A stretch of 64,000 nt of DNA, taken from Brugia malayi (lineage: Eukaryota; Nematoda; Chromadorea; Rhabditida; Onchocercidae). The DNA lies in contig NW_025062479.1 in the NCBI RefSeq assembly GCF_000002995.4, positions 8,175,721 through 8,239,720 of the forward strand, in the 5' to 3' direction. Below, in pieces: positions 1 through 12,560 of this stretch. The notes below the pieces were generated by a model, which was given only the letters and a program-made list of their open reading frames with translations, made no database searches and was not told the DNA's origin. The translations under genes and the position numbers were made by a program. How positions within the stretch are numbered: the stretch's first letter is position 1; every line of letters starts with the position of its first letter.

Positions 1-3000
1 AAAGAACGCCACAACATCCTTTCATCACTTCCCTATTCTCATCCTTCTTTTTTTTCATTCTTCTTCTTTGATTAATTAAATTTCGCTGAATAAAACTAAC
101 ATGATCTTAATTAAAGACTGTGTTTGTCTTATAAAACTAGCTCATCAGCAGTTTTACCAAACAATCAACCACTTTATTTCACACTGCATTTTTCATATTT
201 CACTCAGATTCCAAATTTCGTAAATTTCGAAGTTTGTTACACTAATAAATCGAAAGTAAACAAATTAATTAATATTTAATTCTTATAGTTAATTATACCT
301 AAATTTTCACAATTGCTGCCGAACTCAGAATTGAGTTTTTTACCTGGACGATTGATGATATTGTGAAGTAGGCATAAAGACAGTTGTCAGTTCACCGAAT
401 TCCATAGATTTTTCCATTTTATGAATTGAAATCCATCCACTCCTTCTATACGTACTGGTTTTTTATCTTTAATGAATAATAAAATTATCTGTTAGAAGTC
501 AATTTGCAGATGATCATTCGAAAATATTCAGACGAAATGCAACAGATTTCGTTGGAATATTAAGAACGAAATTATTTACACTGAGCTGCTATGCTTATTA
601 CTATGATGAGATTATAAATTCCAGATTCAAGTCTGTTCGGGATAAGTAACATCATAAGATATAATTCGTGATGTTGAGAAATATTTAACAATGTCACTAA
701 ATTAAGACAACCTCTTGTATCACCTATATTCTAGGTTTATTCAATTTCATTAAAAATACGAACATAAACAGCTAAGTCATAGTAAAGAAGATCAATGCCT
801 CAAAAGAAATAACCATTGTGCTTCCTCAAAAAGGTTGTCATCGCATATATTGGATTATGGCTATAATTAACCACTGTCATCTAAGCTTTTCTAAGCTTAG
901 AAAAGCTAACTCACCGTAAATCAAAAAATATCTACAAATCATACATAATTCTGGGAATCTGAACTATATAGATCAAGAAAAGATAAAGGTTGTGATAACC
1001 CTTTATTAAGAGAATTAGACGAGAAGCGGTTTGATATGATGATAGTTTCAGGTAGGAGTCAATGACTCAAATTTCATGTAAAGTGATTGTAATTAAAAAA
1101 GAAGGAGAGAAAAGAGACACTCTAAAACACAGTTACTAGACATCAAGTAAGGCAGAAGTTGTGATAAGGGAGTACCCTGCCAAGGAAGTGAAAAAATGAA
1201 CATTAAGTGATAGAATCACTATGATACCAAATGATATTAGTAATGGAAATCAATTAATTTGACAGAAACTGATATGCTTTCTTGTATTGTATGTCTGTTT
1301 GTTTGTTCGTCTGTTATGTGGTGATAACTGCAGGACTACTGTTCAAACGATAGATAGGAGTGTACATATCAGTTATAGCTGATATGATTTAATATCAATG
1401 ATAAGGATTGTTTCCGTAGACTGGACCAAACGCAATAATACAAATAATTGGTCAAAGGCATCAACAACCAATTTGAGATTCCTCTTTTCTATAACGGGAA
1501 ACGATTTATAAATCATTTCGAAAATTTTTACAGTATGATAAAGACTAAATCATTCCATCTATTGTCTTGTTAAACCGGTTTATCGAAGGGATAACAACAT
1601 TATATCCTCTGATCTGTGCTACTGTTCTGAATAGTAAATTGTTAACTGTACGGCAACAATATGAATTGCCTAAACTGCTAAAATTACGGCCGAAATTTCA
1701 TGGCTTCCTAAATGCAACAACAGAAGTGGTTGATTTTTGGGGCGTCGCTTATTTAAAGAATGGGAAGCAGGAAATGGAAAATGCACAGCGTTGATTATTA
1801 ATACACGGTGCAGCCAGCCTCTAATATCATTGGCAATTTTGTAAATAACTCCTAAAAATGAATTCAGGGAAAACGAATTTTCCTCGGCTGTAAAATAGTT
1901 GAACAAGACATAACAAAAGAGTACACATAGAAATGTGTGCAAACAATCATAATATTCTCCATTTTGAACAAATAGTATCATAAGTTACGTTAAGGAACTT
2001 GATCGAAAAAGAAAAAAAAACTTGGTCAAAAAGCGAAACTGGAAGTGAACAAGTTCGTTAGGAGATTAAATTGAAATAATCCTAGAACGATTATGACCAA
2101 GTCCTAGTTATGCTGCTTATAAATTGCCTAGTACGATGAAATGATGATCCAAATATAATTTATTAAGTAGCTACTAGTACTAACTGTATAGATGGTAACT
2201 ATTTACAATCTTGTTGAATGATATCGCAGTAAAAAAGCCGAAACAAAAAATGCGTAACTATCTGTTGACATTAACTTTGGCTGATAAATCTGCAGTTAGA
2301 GGTAAGCATATAAATATGAGAAAATAGATACCACTTTTTCTCAAAAAATATTGTTACTTTCTCAAATAGAAATTTTTTTATCGTTTTACTATTCTTCAAT
2401 CCTTATCATTGAGAAACTAAATGTGGTCGATCAAGCATATCTCTTACATCTTTTATTATATATGAAATTTTGAACACTTAATACTATTCATTTCGTTGAA
2501 AAGTCTCTTTGATAATGTTGTTCAGATTTATTCTGTTTGTTTTGTCTTCTCGATAAATGAAAAATAATAGGTTTTTTCGGCACATATTACCAAAATTTAT
2601 AAATATATATGACCCAAGTCCAATAAATATATATATACATATGTATTAGTTTGTGACGGAAAACATTGGACGAATTAAAAAAGGATCTCAAAATGTTTTT
2701 GATTTTTTAATATTTGTGGAATGAGGAAAAAATAGAGAAGTCCGCAGAGCTATTACTTTTCATAATTACTTATTGTAAGTATTTTCCTGTTCTAAAAGGT
2801 TGGTAAAATTAGTCTTTGTTTTCCATAAAGTTTAAAAATAAGCAAAATAACAAGATTACTACTTGCGTATTACAAATTTTTAGAAGAAGAGGAAGAGTAA
2901 AAAAGGTAATGGGAACCTTAAATTTCGATGAAAAATGATTTAAATGCCTCTTTTTCTTTTATCTCATCTACTCTTTTATTATAACACTGAAACTAAACGC

Positions 3001-5010
3001 TACTCACCAAACTTGTTTATTAACTACCTATAAATAAAACTCGAGTAATTTTAAAGATTAAATTAGGCAGCCTATTTTAATGTTCATAGAAAATTCTTAT
3101 TCTTATCAGCTAAGACTTGTACACACATTAGCGGCATTTATTTCTCGTTCACTAATAAATTATTTTTGACTGAACAATTTACAAATTTGGTTGGAAGTTA
3201 CAAAAAGCACTAACTCAAAATTTTTCAATTAATTGAGAAATCTCGAAGGAAGAAAGAACCATTAAATATGGAGCCATCATTTCTTTACTGTCATCTGGAT
3301 ACCTCAAACTAGTTCGTTCATTTCATTTGTAATTCTTTCAGAAATATACAGCAAAGCAGCCAAGATGGAGAATGAAGGAAAATAAAGTAATAGGTTTTTA
3401 CAGTCAAACAAATTATCATTATGTTAAAACAATTATTTCTAAATTAGAATGGATGGAGTAGAATCTGGTCGAAAGATTTCAGATAGTTATTTGAACTTAC
3501 TGCTATTACCATACGCAAGCAACAAAAATCTGTTTTATTACACACCAATCTGTCATTCTAAGAATTAGATGATATGTAAGGTGAGGTCTTAATTACTTAT
3601 TGGTTGAGCATTTCTTGGTCATTTAAAGCTCATAATGTAATCATATATAAAAGAATTACGTTTGCTAGACGTAACAAGACTGTTGCTGCCTAATTGAAAC
3701 GTTGTAAAAATTTCGATCCCGTTTTTTTGCTTCTTTATAGCATTAAATTAAGTTATTCAAAATATCTTAAGTTCTATTTTGCACTTCTGCTTCTTCTGCT
3801 ATATAAAAAATGATTGAATGATAGGTTCTGTATGATAAGTATTTCTAAAAAATGAATTCATATAATAAATGTTTGCACCATACTAATGTACAAGTTTAAA
3901 TAATAAGGAATTAACTGGATAATTATTTATTTAAAATATTTAGAAACATCAAGAAGAAGCAAATAGTCAGTTTTCTGACATCTTTTGGCTGAAACACGAC
4001 ATGCTATCAGAAATAATATATTTTTATATATTTTTTAAACAATGAATATGTCACTCTCAACAGTATGACGTAATCAAAAAATCTGAATTGACTTTTTATA
4101 TTCGTTTTTAGCGGTAGCGCAATACAATGGCTCTTCAAAAATGTGTGCTTCCTTCAGGGTGCTCGTACAATTATCTATATACTGCATTATAAATTAGTTA
4201 AAATGGTGACATCAGACGCATAGGCATTATGATTACGCTACAAATTTAATTATTAAAAGATAACAACCTTGCCAAACAAGATGATTACATTATAAATATT
4301 GTTACAGAAATTTCATTATCATCCCATAAAGATATTACTACAAGAAATATTATCCGTAGAAAATGCAAACTATAGATGATAATATAGATGTTGAGATGAA
4401 TAGTAAACTAGTGATATTGCTTCACGAAAAAACTAAAGTAAACAAGGAATATACTATTGTAGACAAGCAGTGATTATTTGTAACAACAAAGATCATATCA
4501 ATATAACAATGTAACAATAAAAGATCATATTAGCTATCCAACAATTCCTCGAGTAGAAATGTTTCATCCTAAAATTAATTCCACTGAAAGTAACATTTAA
4601 TATCTGATTTCTTTTGTGATGGTTGTATGTGAAATGCGATATTAGCTTCATCGCTTGAGCAAAAAATCAATATCGCAAGACTCCAAAATCATATATTACC
4701 ACTGGTAAATAACAAAACCCTCCCCATTTAGCTCAGCAACAATAGACATGTGAAGAGTCGGTCACTCATGAAGCATTAAGTTTAACTATTTAAGAGCTGT
4801 GAAGATGGCCAGGATAAAAATTTCGTTGTCCTATATATTTAGATTAATAAAGATGAAGAATAAAGAAACAAAAAATAATCAGTTCTATTCTGCTGCACTT
4901 TCACTGCCTAATCGTTGCACAAAGGTGTTCTTAACCAATATTTGAAATCATCCATTCTTGGTCAGACTCAATGGCTCATTTTCACATTTTTCTGTTTTTC
5001 AGTTGATTCT

Positions 5011-5041
<31 letters not shown>

Positions 5042-8000
5042 GTTCTTTATTATTCATCTTTTTAGATTACAAACTCTTTGTCTTTTCTATAATTAAGAAA
5101 CAGTTACTCAAAAGTATTAAACCGTTGTACTTGTCGTTACCTAAGTTGCGGTCAAGACTGGAAAAAGTTGGTGAAGCAGAACGGCATTATACTATATGTT
5201 AGCACAAACATATAGTGTGAAAGGACTAACTCTAGATCAGCCGGTTTTAAATCACTTTTTTTCTACTCAATATTGTGGTAAAGAAGGATATTTTAATTTT
5301 AATTTTTTGGAAAGCAAATCTTTTGAACGAATAGAGAAAATATTATTATTTCGGTGGGATTTCGAAATTACAAATTTTTAGAAACAATTTTTATTTAAAA
5401 TTAAAAAACATACATAAAATAAATTGAACTAAAAGCAAAGAAAAACTATAGCAGATCCTAGAATTTCATTGGGTCAATATTGTACATATGTAGCTTATCT
5501 GCTCTGCAAATCTACTTCATTGCAAAAATTTCAAGCTTCATTACGAAGTGCAAAATTTTCCTGGCAAACCAGCTGTTTGAGATAAAATTATAAAACATTT
5601 TCTCCTTTGAAGTGAAGAAAGTGGTGGATAGTGTAAACGTCACTCGGACCTAACCACAATTCTGATCACAAGCAGTTAATGAGTAGATACGGCAAGATCT
5701 TCAAAACCAATCAAATTTGGCACTTAAGACCAGAGAAAAAAAATTGCTAACAGAAAACGAAAAGACACAGTAAACGCTTTGGCGCTCCTGCCCTCATCGC
5801 ATTCACCACTAACTTTGTATAATTCGCAACATTCATATCATTCATTATACATTTCACTGCCACTTTTTATCCCAATTTATGCTTTGCTGTATGCATTGCA
5901 TTATGAATGTTCGTGCGTGAGATTTAACAAATAATTTTACACTTGTTAAGCTCAATAATCCCAAAACGAAACTAACGGCCGCACTTGACATTCGCATTTT
6001 TGTCTAGTGAGAATTGAAGGAAGAAAACTGAATTTTCGTATTACACAAATAATATTGTATGCCATCATCCCATTTGAAGGTTTTTATAAAACAATGACTC
6101 TTTTGTATCAAATTGACTTCTTAAGCGTATCTATTAAAATTCTTTATTTCAATGCTCTTACGTGCTCAAATTTTTATGATGGAAAAATTCTTACTATTTG
6201 CTGATGAATTATTGTTGCTAATGGTTGCTGATCCTAATCATCAAACAATTAAGAGTAAAGAAGTTTCATAATCCTATTTCAGTCCTCTAACCAAAGCTCA
6301 TTAAATTGTAACTTGACTACTTCGAAGCATTTGAAAATGAAATAAAAGGAGCATATGAATGTATTCCTAGAAATGAAAAGAATATGTAGAAGCAGGTGAT
6401 TATTTCGCTTTGACCAACCGAAAGGTTTACATAGCTCATACTGCTATCTTTCATCATAATCTAAAAATTTCAAAACAATTAAAAAAATTAAAGCTGGAGG
6501 CAAGCTTTGTCTCCCAAACCTCCGCTTTTATTTTAGTTGCGCATTGCGCAGTTGATAAGGCGGAAAGGAAAGAAAGGAAAATACATTCTGAATTTTTTGT
6601 TTTGAATGAAATTTACGTTTTCATCGAAGATCTCGACATATTTCCTATAAACGAATAAATATAGTAATTAATAATTATTATTGTAATGAAACCAAGAGAC
6701 AGAATTTTAAATGTGCGACAAGTTAACGTAAATGAATCTGAAGTACTTAATTCCGCCATTATATTCATTTCTAATGCTTAATTTTCCTGTTTTGAATCAG
6801 AGGAAATTAATTTTCAGGATATTTTGACTTTCCATTTCAACATGTAAAATTTTTCTGTATTTTCATATTGAATTCCAGTAATTCGTGAGAATGTCTAACA
6901 TGATATAATTTCCGCTTTGGATATCAGCCTTAATTCAGAGTGCTTACAGAAGACATGAAAAAATTAATATTTTCTGAGTTGAAGAAGCGCGTGATGTCTT
7001 TTTTATGGCCACTTCTATTAAATCAAGAAAATATTAAAGAAATATAAGAGATCTTTAATTCTTTTAATTCTTTATTTATGAAAACTGCAACTTATTCCAC
7101 CTGTTGGACCGTTATATAAAAATATGGAACAACAGGTAGTTATTGCTCAATCCTCCCAAACACTGAACACTCAAACTTCCTGGATGACAATAATCAGATT
7201 AATATTACACGATTTGAAACTTTTTAGACATAGATTACAAGAAAAGCATTTTCAGAGCTATAAGTAATTTCAGAAAACATTGTTATCTGTTGGCATTCGA
7301 AATGTAGAGAATTGGGCTATCTGGGTTATCAGCTCGTTTATTGTATTTTAACTTCTAATCATTCGCTAGATAATCATTCGTTAGATCGTACTCTGCTGCA
7401 AATACATTTTCGGAAACTTTGAAACGAAACGGTTAGATGATTATTGAAACATTATTTTAGAAAACTGAGTACTCCTTGAGCATTTTGTGAAATCACTAGT
7501 TGAAAACTTTACCTCGTGTCATAAAACTGATTATATTATCTAGTGTTACCATTAATGCTCATGCAACTTCATGGTTTTGTTTGGTATAAATCAATAACAT
7601 CTTGTGATGGTAAGCGATAGAATAGCCAGACGTGCTAATTTCTCTTCCAAAGATCTTCCACAACTATTTTTAGAATATTCTGTGACACTTTTTTATTGTT
7701 GTACAGAACAAATAAACTTTTGATTCAGTGACATCGTAGCACACTGTTTGTTTACTAGTTTTAATGCCAATAAAGAAATATTTGTAGAATTCCTTCCTCA
7801 TTAATAGACATTTATCAGAGAGAGTCATAATACTGGAGAGACAACAGTGCCAATCACGTTAATATTATTACTACTCCTGTTGCTTTCGTTAAAAGATGAT
7901 TACATAATGAAGACATATCAGTACTTCTAGTCTTTATCAGGTTCTCCTGATAAGTCGTTTAGAAGTTTAATACTAAAAGTTTAGAAGTTTAATTTCTTAA

Positions 8001-8050
8001 TTTTTCCTATAGTCGCAAAATCATGTTCTTTGCGTTATACCGCTTGAGTA
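1..8050. other. AT-rich intergenic DNA, no supported gene
   Basis: Long AT-rich stretch on both strands. The open frames here are short (under about 105 codons), have no recognisable motif, and their composition is that of translated AT-rich noise. A pure AT-dinucleotide run lies at 5018-5041. I see no tRNA-like A/B boxes and no ORF with splice-compatible neighbours. Regulatory elements could be present but cannot be recognised by eye. Confidence 0.6.
5018..5041. repeat. (AT)n microsatellite
   Basis: About 12 uninterrupted AT dinucleotides in AT-rich intergenic DNA. The run also creates a spurious Ile-Tyr stretch in one reading frame. Confidence 0.9.
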
Positions 8051-8690
8051 GTTTAGAAAGTGTTCAGTGTGCTCACGTGGGTAGCAATGATTATGCGAAC
8101 TGATTTCATCACGCAGATTATGGAGCTGAATGTCTTAGCGAATTTCTACTTCGTGAAGATTACCTTGTCGTGGAAAAGCAGCTTGCGTATTCTTATGAGG
8201 TTACTAGCTTTGTTCGCGGTTTTATGCTTCCCCTAAACCTCCCAAGTGAGATGGAACTCAACTGAAAGGTTAAACGATGTGCCCATGGAAGGATGAACTC
8301 ATTAGCTTTGGGAAACCCGATCAGATGTAATTCGTTAGTCTTACGAATTACGACCTCAGAAATTCGCTGCCGCCGTCCAAGTTGCTAGGTCTGACAGATG
8401 AGGTGTAAAGAATTCGGGAATAAAGGGTGTAGCGATAAAGCGGATCATCTAAAAAGGACTTTGCCTAGGCTCAAAGGATAAACTGTCACGACCTATTAAC
8501 GACATTGCTTTCCTAATTCCGCATGAAAAAGAAAGCCTCAAAATATGTGATGTCAATGCTACTCACTCTTCTAGTCAGGTGAACACAAAACCTAACATTC
8601 CAACTGAGCAGTTGGCTTCACGATCAAGAACTCAGGCGTTTCCAAATTTGTTAATACCGATAGATCATTACGATTGAATTATTTGCCTAT
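8050..8690 (+). mobile_element. probable 5' part of a degenerate LINE
   Basis: This stretch is visibly less AT-rich than its surroundings and runs directly into recognisable LINE endonuclease sequence on the same strand. I could not identify a protein motif in it, so its assignment as the 5' UTR or N-terminal part of the element rests on position and base composition only. Confidence 0.35.
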
Positions 8691-10375
8691 GCCATCTATT
8701 GCAAAATAAGTAGCAATAAACAGTTTTATTCCTCGATTCTCCGAGTTAATGCCGCAGAAAAAACAAATTCAATATTAGCTTTCTCCATCTTATCCGAAAG
8801 ATTCCTGTAGACGATAAAATCATAATCCTTGATGATTTCAATGCCAAAGTAGGAAAGAATTCTAAGGTTTAGAAAGGAATACAAGGCAAACATGGTGTTG
8901 GAAACTTCAACGATAATAGACGCATACTGCTACGACACAGACATCATCTTTGAGCAGAAAAACAGCCAAAAAATGATGTGGATGCACTCTCGATCCAAAT
9001 ATTAGCACCTCACCCACTGCGCTTCAACTTGAATGACGCTTAGCGCTGAATGTCAAATAAACAGCTTTGCGATGAAAACTCAATTTTCACTTTCAGGCCA
9101 AACCTAAACGAGGAAATATTCTCAGTAAGTAGTTCAAATCTTGAAGTTACTACGATAAGAGACAACTTCCAGACTAACCTTCAAACCAGTCTTGCAGACC
9201 AGCCAATACATTCCTCCTCTACACCACTCTGGCAACTCATGAATATATTACCCAGCAGTCCTCCGCAGAATGCTTAGGTTCATATCAAAGAAATCCAAAG
9301 ATTGGTTAGATGAAAACATCTGCAGATGCAAGAACTGCTTGCTTGCTATTCATGAACAGGCTCCTCACCGAGTGCATCTCACTCACCCATCCTATCTTGC
9401 AAGAAAGGTAGCTTTTCGTCTTGCATGCATTAAGCTTCAACGAAACTTCGGGACATCAAAAACAAGTGGTGAGTCAATCCAGTACAAAAGGATTCCAGGA
9501 ACTCTACGAAGCTGAAATTAGTGCACAGACAACACATCAGATTCACAGTCCTCTTCTCAGTTCAGATTGTCGCTCTTCTCACAGATAAACCTTCCACTTC
9601 AAAGCGATGGTTTAAAACTTTCAATCTCTCTTCAGTGCACACCGCTCACTTATCACTCAACAATCGATGAAAACTACTGAATTGAACGTAGCTTCCACTC
9701 TGCATGATATTCTCAAGGCAATCCGAAATCTAGAAGCATGGAGGCCATACATTCCACGTTAATTCCACAAACTTATTGTGAGCTGTTGGAACGATAAGAA
9801 GAAATCACCTTGCACGACAAAAAGAAAAGTCCGATTATTCAAACTATCGAGATATAACGCTGTTCTCTATTGCTGGTAAAATTGTTGCAAGAATACTTTT
9901 GAACAGATTAGTACGCACTACTGCAGAAACACTTTTACCTGAGAACCAATGTGGTTGCCGAGTTAATAGAAGCACTGCAGACATGACATTGTTCTCAGAC
10001 AACTTCAAGAAAAGTATAGAGAACAAAACAAAGGATTCTATGTGACATCTATTGACTCAAATAAAGCATTTATTACCATGAGCAGAAAAGACTTCTGGAA
10101 GAATTTTGCAGCGATAATCATGTTTCTTAAATGAACGAGGATCGGTGTAGTCAAATTAGATACGACACTCTTTGATTGCTTCGCGATAATCAATGGCGTG
10201 AAACAAGGTTGCGTCCTCGCATCAATTCTATTCACATTGTTCTTCAACATAATGCTCCAAAGAGTCTCGGCAACCTCGATGGAGAAAACAGTATTTACAT
10301 TTGATATCATACCGACGAAGGTTTACTCAATGTCAAACAATTGAAATCACATACCAAAAATCACATAATCTTATC
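8690..10375 (+). mobile_element. degenerate non-LTR retrotransposon (LINE), endonuclease and 5' reverse-transcriptase part
   Basis: Plus-strand translation in shifting frames gives the order expected of an endonuclease-reverse transcriptase LINE. An AP-endonuclease segment near 8800-8890 reads IPVDDKIIILDDFNAKVG, the usual GDFNA motif with Gly changed to Asp. A linker near 9270-9480 contains KDWLDEN, followed by an LTHPSYLARKVAF segment. Reverse-transcriptase fingers lie near 9850-9990 (SIAGKIVARILLNRL, then LPENQCGCRVNRSTADM), and GVKQGCVLASILFTLFF lies near 10195-10250. Stops and frameshifts occur throughout, so no protein can be made. A solo LTR interrupts the element at 10375/10376, and the reverse transcriptase resumes at 10870. 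Family-level (clade) assignment was not attempted. Confidence 0.85.
10371..10375. repeat. target-site duplication, left copy (TTATC)
   Basis: The five bases TTATC directly precede the LTR that starts TGTCGCGG. The same five bases follow the LTR end at 10870-10874. This is the footprint of an integrase-mediated insertion. Confidence 0.85.
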
Positions 10376-10869
10376 TGTCGCGGATTTTAATATCGCGATC
10401 TAAAAATATGAGTTGCAAATTGTAGTAAAGATATCTACGTAATTTCCGCAAATAATGCTTATACTTCGGACTCTTTGTTTCCAAATTTATGCTTCTACAT
10501 ATTGAAACAATTTACATCGTTCTTTGTTAGCAATCCTTACAATCATGAGGATATCTACATTGTTCTTTGTTAGCTATCATAATCATGCGGTTATCTAATA
10601 AGCTCTTTATTAGCAACTGGTGCCCATGCAAGCACCTCCTCTCCTTTGTTTCGATCATTGTCTAACATCAATGTAGATTTATAACCATACTATTGTCAAT
10701 TAGATCAGTTTTTAAATCATCCAATCCTCCGAATCAGTTTATTCAATTGTTGCCCAAATATTTAGCTGGCATCCAACACATCTCCCTGACATCAAACTTC
10801 TCCCCCGAATAACAATTTAACCAAATCATAAAGGTTTGTTTCCAAAAACATTTTTTTGCTTCCACTACA
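10376..10869 (+). mobile_element. solo LTR inserted into the LINE
   Basis: The 494-bp element starts TG and ends CA, and is flanked by the 5-bp direct repeat TTATC. Its start, TGTCGCGGATTTTAATATCG, matches the start of the related copy at 11921. Removing it together with one TTATC copy rejoins the LINE reverse transcriptase in the same reading frame, which supports both boundaries. A 5-bp duplication and TG...CA ends are usual for LTR retrotransposons of several families. A BEL/Pao-type origin is possible but unproven. No gag or pol accompanies it, so it is best read as a solo LTR left by recombination. Confidence 0.85.
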
Positions 10870-10874
10870 TTATC
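10870..10874. repeat. target-site duplication, right copy (TTATC)
   Basis: Right-hand copy of the 5-bp duplication flanking the solo LTR. Confidence 0.85.
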
Positions 10875-11240
10875 CGAGAATTACTCTTCGCAGATCGTTG
10901 CTCACACAGAAGCGTCCTTGGGACATATAACTTCCTGCTTTGCAGAAATTACAGAGCTTTTTGGACTAAACACCAGTTTAAAGAAGAAAGAAGTATTGTA
11001 CCAGCCGTCACCACAGATCGATTATTGTCCTCTTTCTGTCATCATAGGATCATCCAAACTCATATCAGTCAGCAATTTACCTTTCTAGGAAGCACCATTT
11101 TATCGGATGCCAAATCGACAAAAACATTGACAACAGATCAACAGTGGTACATCAGTGCACTTGAATTATTTATCAATTTTCGAAACCATTTAAACCATCT
11201 CAAATTAGTTATAGTAATTTTAAATCAAAAAATCTGGTAA
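10870..11240 (+). mobile_element. degenerate LINE, continuation of reverse transcriptase after the LTR
   Basis: The plus-strand frame reads RELLFADRCSH near 10875-10907. This is the LINE catalytic box, normally F/YADD, with the second aspartate replaced by arginine. Near 11080-11115 it reads QQFTFLGSTILSDAKS, the conserved HFTYLGS-type block that follows the catalytic box in this LINE group. The frame is continuous with the reverse-transcriptase part before the LTR. It ends at a stop at 11238-11240, and the remainder of the element is missing or unrecognisable. Confidence 0.8.
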
Positions 11241-11920
11241 ATGCTTCATTTTATAGTAAAATTTTAATACCACTTAGAAAATTGACAGTTAAAAAAGTGT
11301 TGAACAGTATGGTTTCAGTTGCCCTCTCGAAATGGTATCTATCCATAATTGGAACATATTCGTAACGGTGAAAGATTTACCCATTCAAAAAAAATATTCT
11401 TTTTAGCTACTTTTTGTTAGCTGTTTTATGTCCCACAATATTCATAATAAACTGCCTTTACTTACGCAATACGATTATAGCCTTTTAGAAAGAGTTTTCC
11501 TCTTTCTGTGTAGACTATAAATGGACTACAATGGCAAATTATGATGTTGAAGAGCGCAACTTTTATAATAACTCATTAGATAAACGGAAAGAGCTATCAA
11601 AAAATGACCTTTTAGCTTTACGCTCCCGATTTAACCTGAGGATTTATGAGTAAGTGGATACTGAAAATAAATAATGTCGAAAAAAAAAAAACAAAAAACA
11701 AATGGTAATAACACATCGAAATGCAGCTGCATTAACTTATAACATAAGGATTATCTTTATTGACTATTCATTATAAAAATATAAAACTGTTTCAAATTGC
11801 ATCTCATGTAAGCGCATCATTCATCCAAACACTCATTTTCCGATTATTGCTTGCCTATAAAATTTCAACTGTTAACAAAGAGTATGTGCGTTGTTTAATA
11901 TGTTGAAAACTACTCCTTTT

Positions 11921-12560
11921 TGTCGCGGATTTTAACATCGCGAAACTCTAAAATATTGAATGTGCGCCGTGAATATGAGTAAGAAATATGTTTTATGTAA
12001 TTCTTTGCAATAATGTTTATACTTTGAACTCTCTGTTTCCAATCTTATGTTTAACCGGTAACTCTTTTATATATTGTTTACACGGTATAAGTTCCTCATT
12101 TAGCTGACCTCATTTTTCAACCGCCACTAATTGTAAATTATCTTTGAATCTATAAGACTATAAGAACTTTTGCTTAATTGATGTCCTTTGCGGTTTGCTA
12201 ACTAGTAAATGTGCTTATAAACCAGGTCAACAGCTCTCTGTTAGATCGATTACTCTTTCGGTAGGTCAACCTCATATTGTAAATCATTAAATCATATACT
12301 TTGTTTACGCATATTGCTTGCTACATAAGGAGGTCACCCTTATTGTGTGTTTTTTACCAAGAACCAGGAGTGTTCATCTTCAATTCTTCTCTATTGTACT
12401 GTTGTTTCTGCTAATAAAGGAATTATTATATTCCTCTGTTATCCTACATATTTACATCTATATCCAACGAATCTCCCGCAAATCAACAACCTCTCCCAAA
12501 ACAATAAATTAAACTATCAAATCTTCCATGACACTTTGTTGCAAATCAAATTTGCTTACA
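11921..12560 (+). mobile_element. second LTR copy related to 10376-10869
   Basis: It starts TGTCGCGGATTTTAACATCG and stays alignable with the first LTR over the opening stretch (for example the block ending in ACTCTCTGTTTCC). It carries a polyadenylation-type signal in GCTAATAAAGGAATTATTAT near 12409-12428. It probably ends at ...TTTGCTTACA (12560), which mirrors the end of the first copy. I see no matching target-site duplication (CTTTT before, ATGTC after), so the end could be misplaced or the copy rearranged. Confidence 0.65.

Noticed and set aside
8000..12560. Possibility of a functional transposon or a viral insertion
   Set aside because: Recognisable motifs are LINE and LTR debris with many stops and a mutated catalytic box. 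No intact element or viral structural gene was seen.
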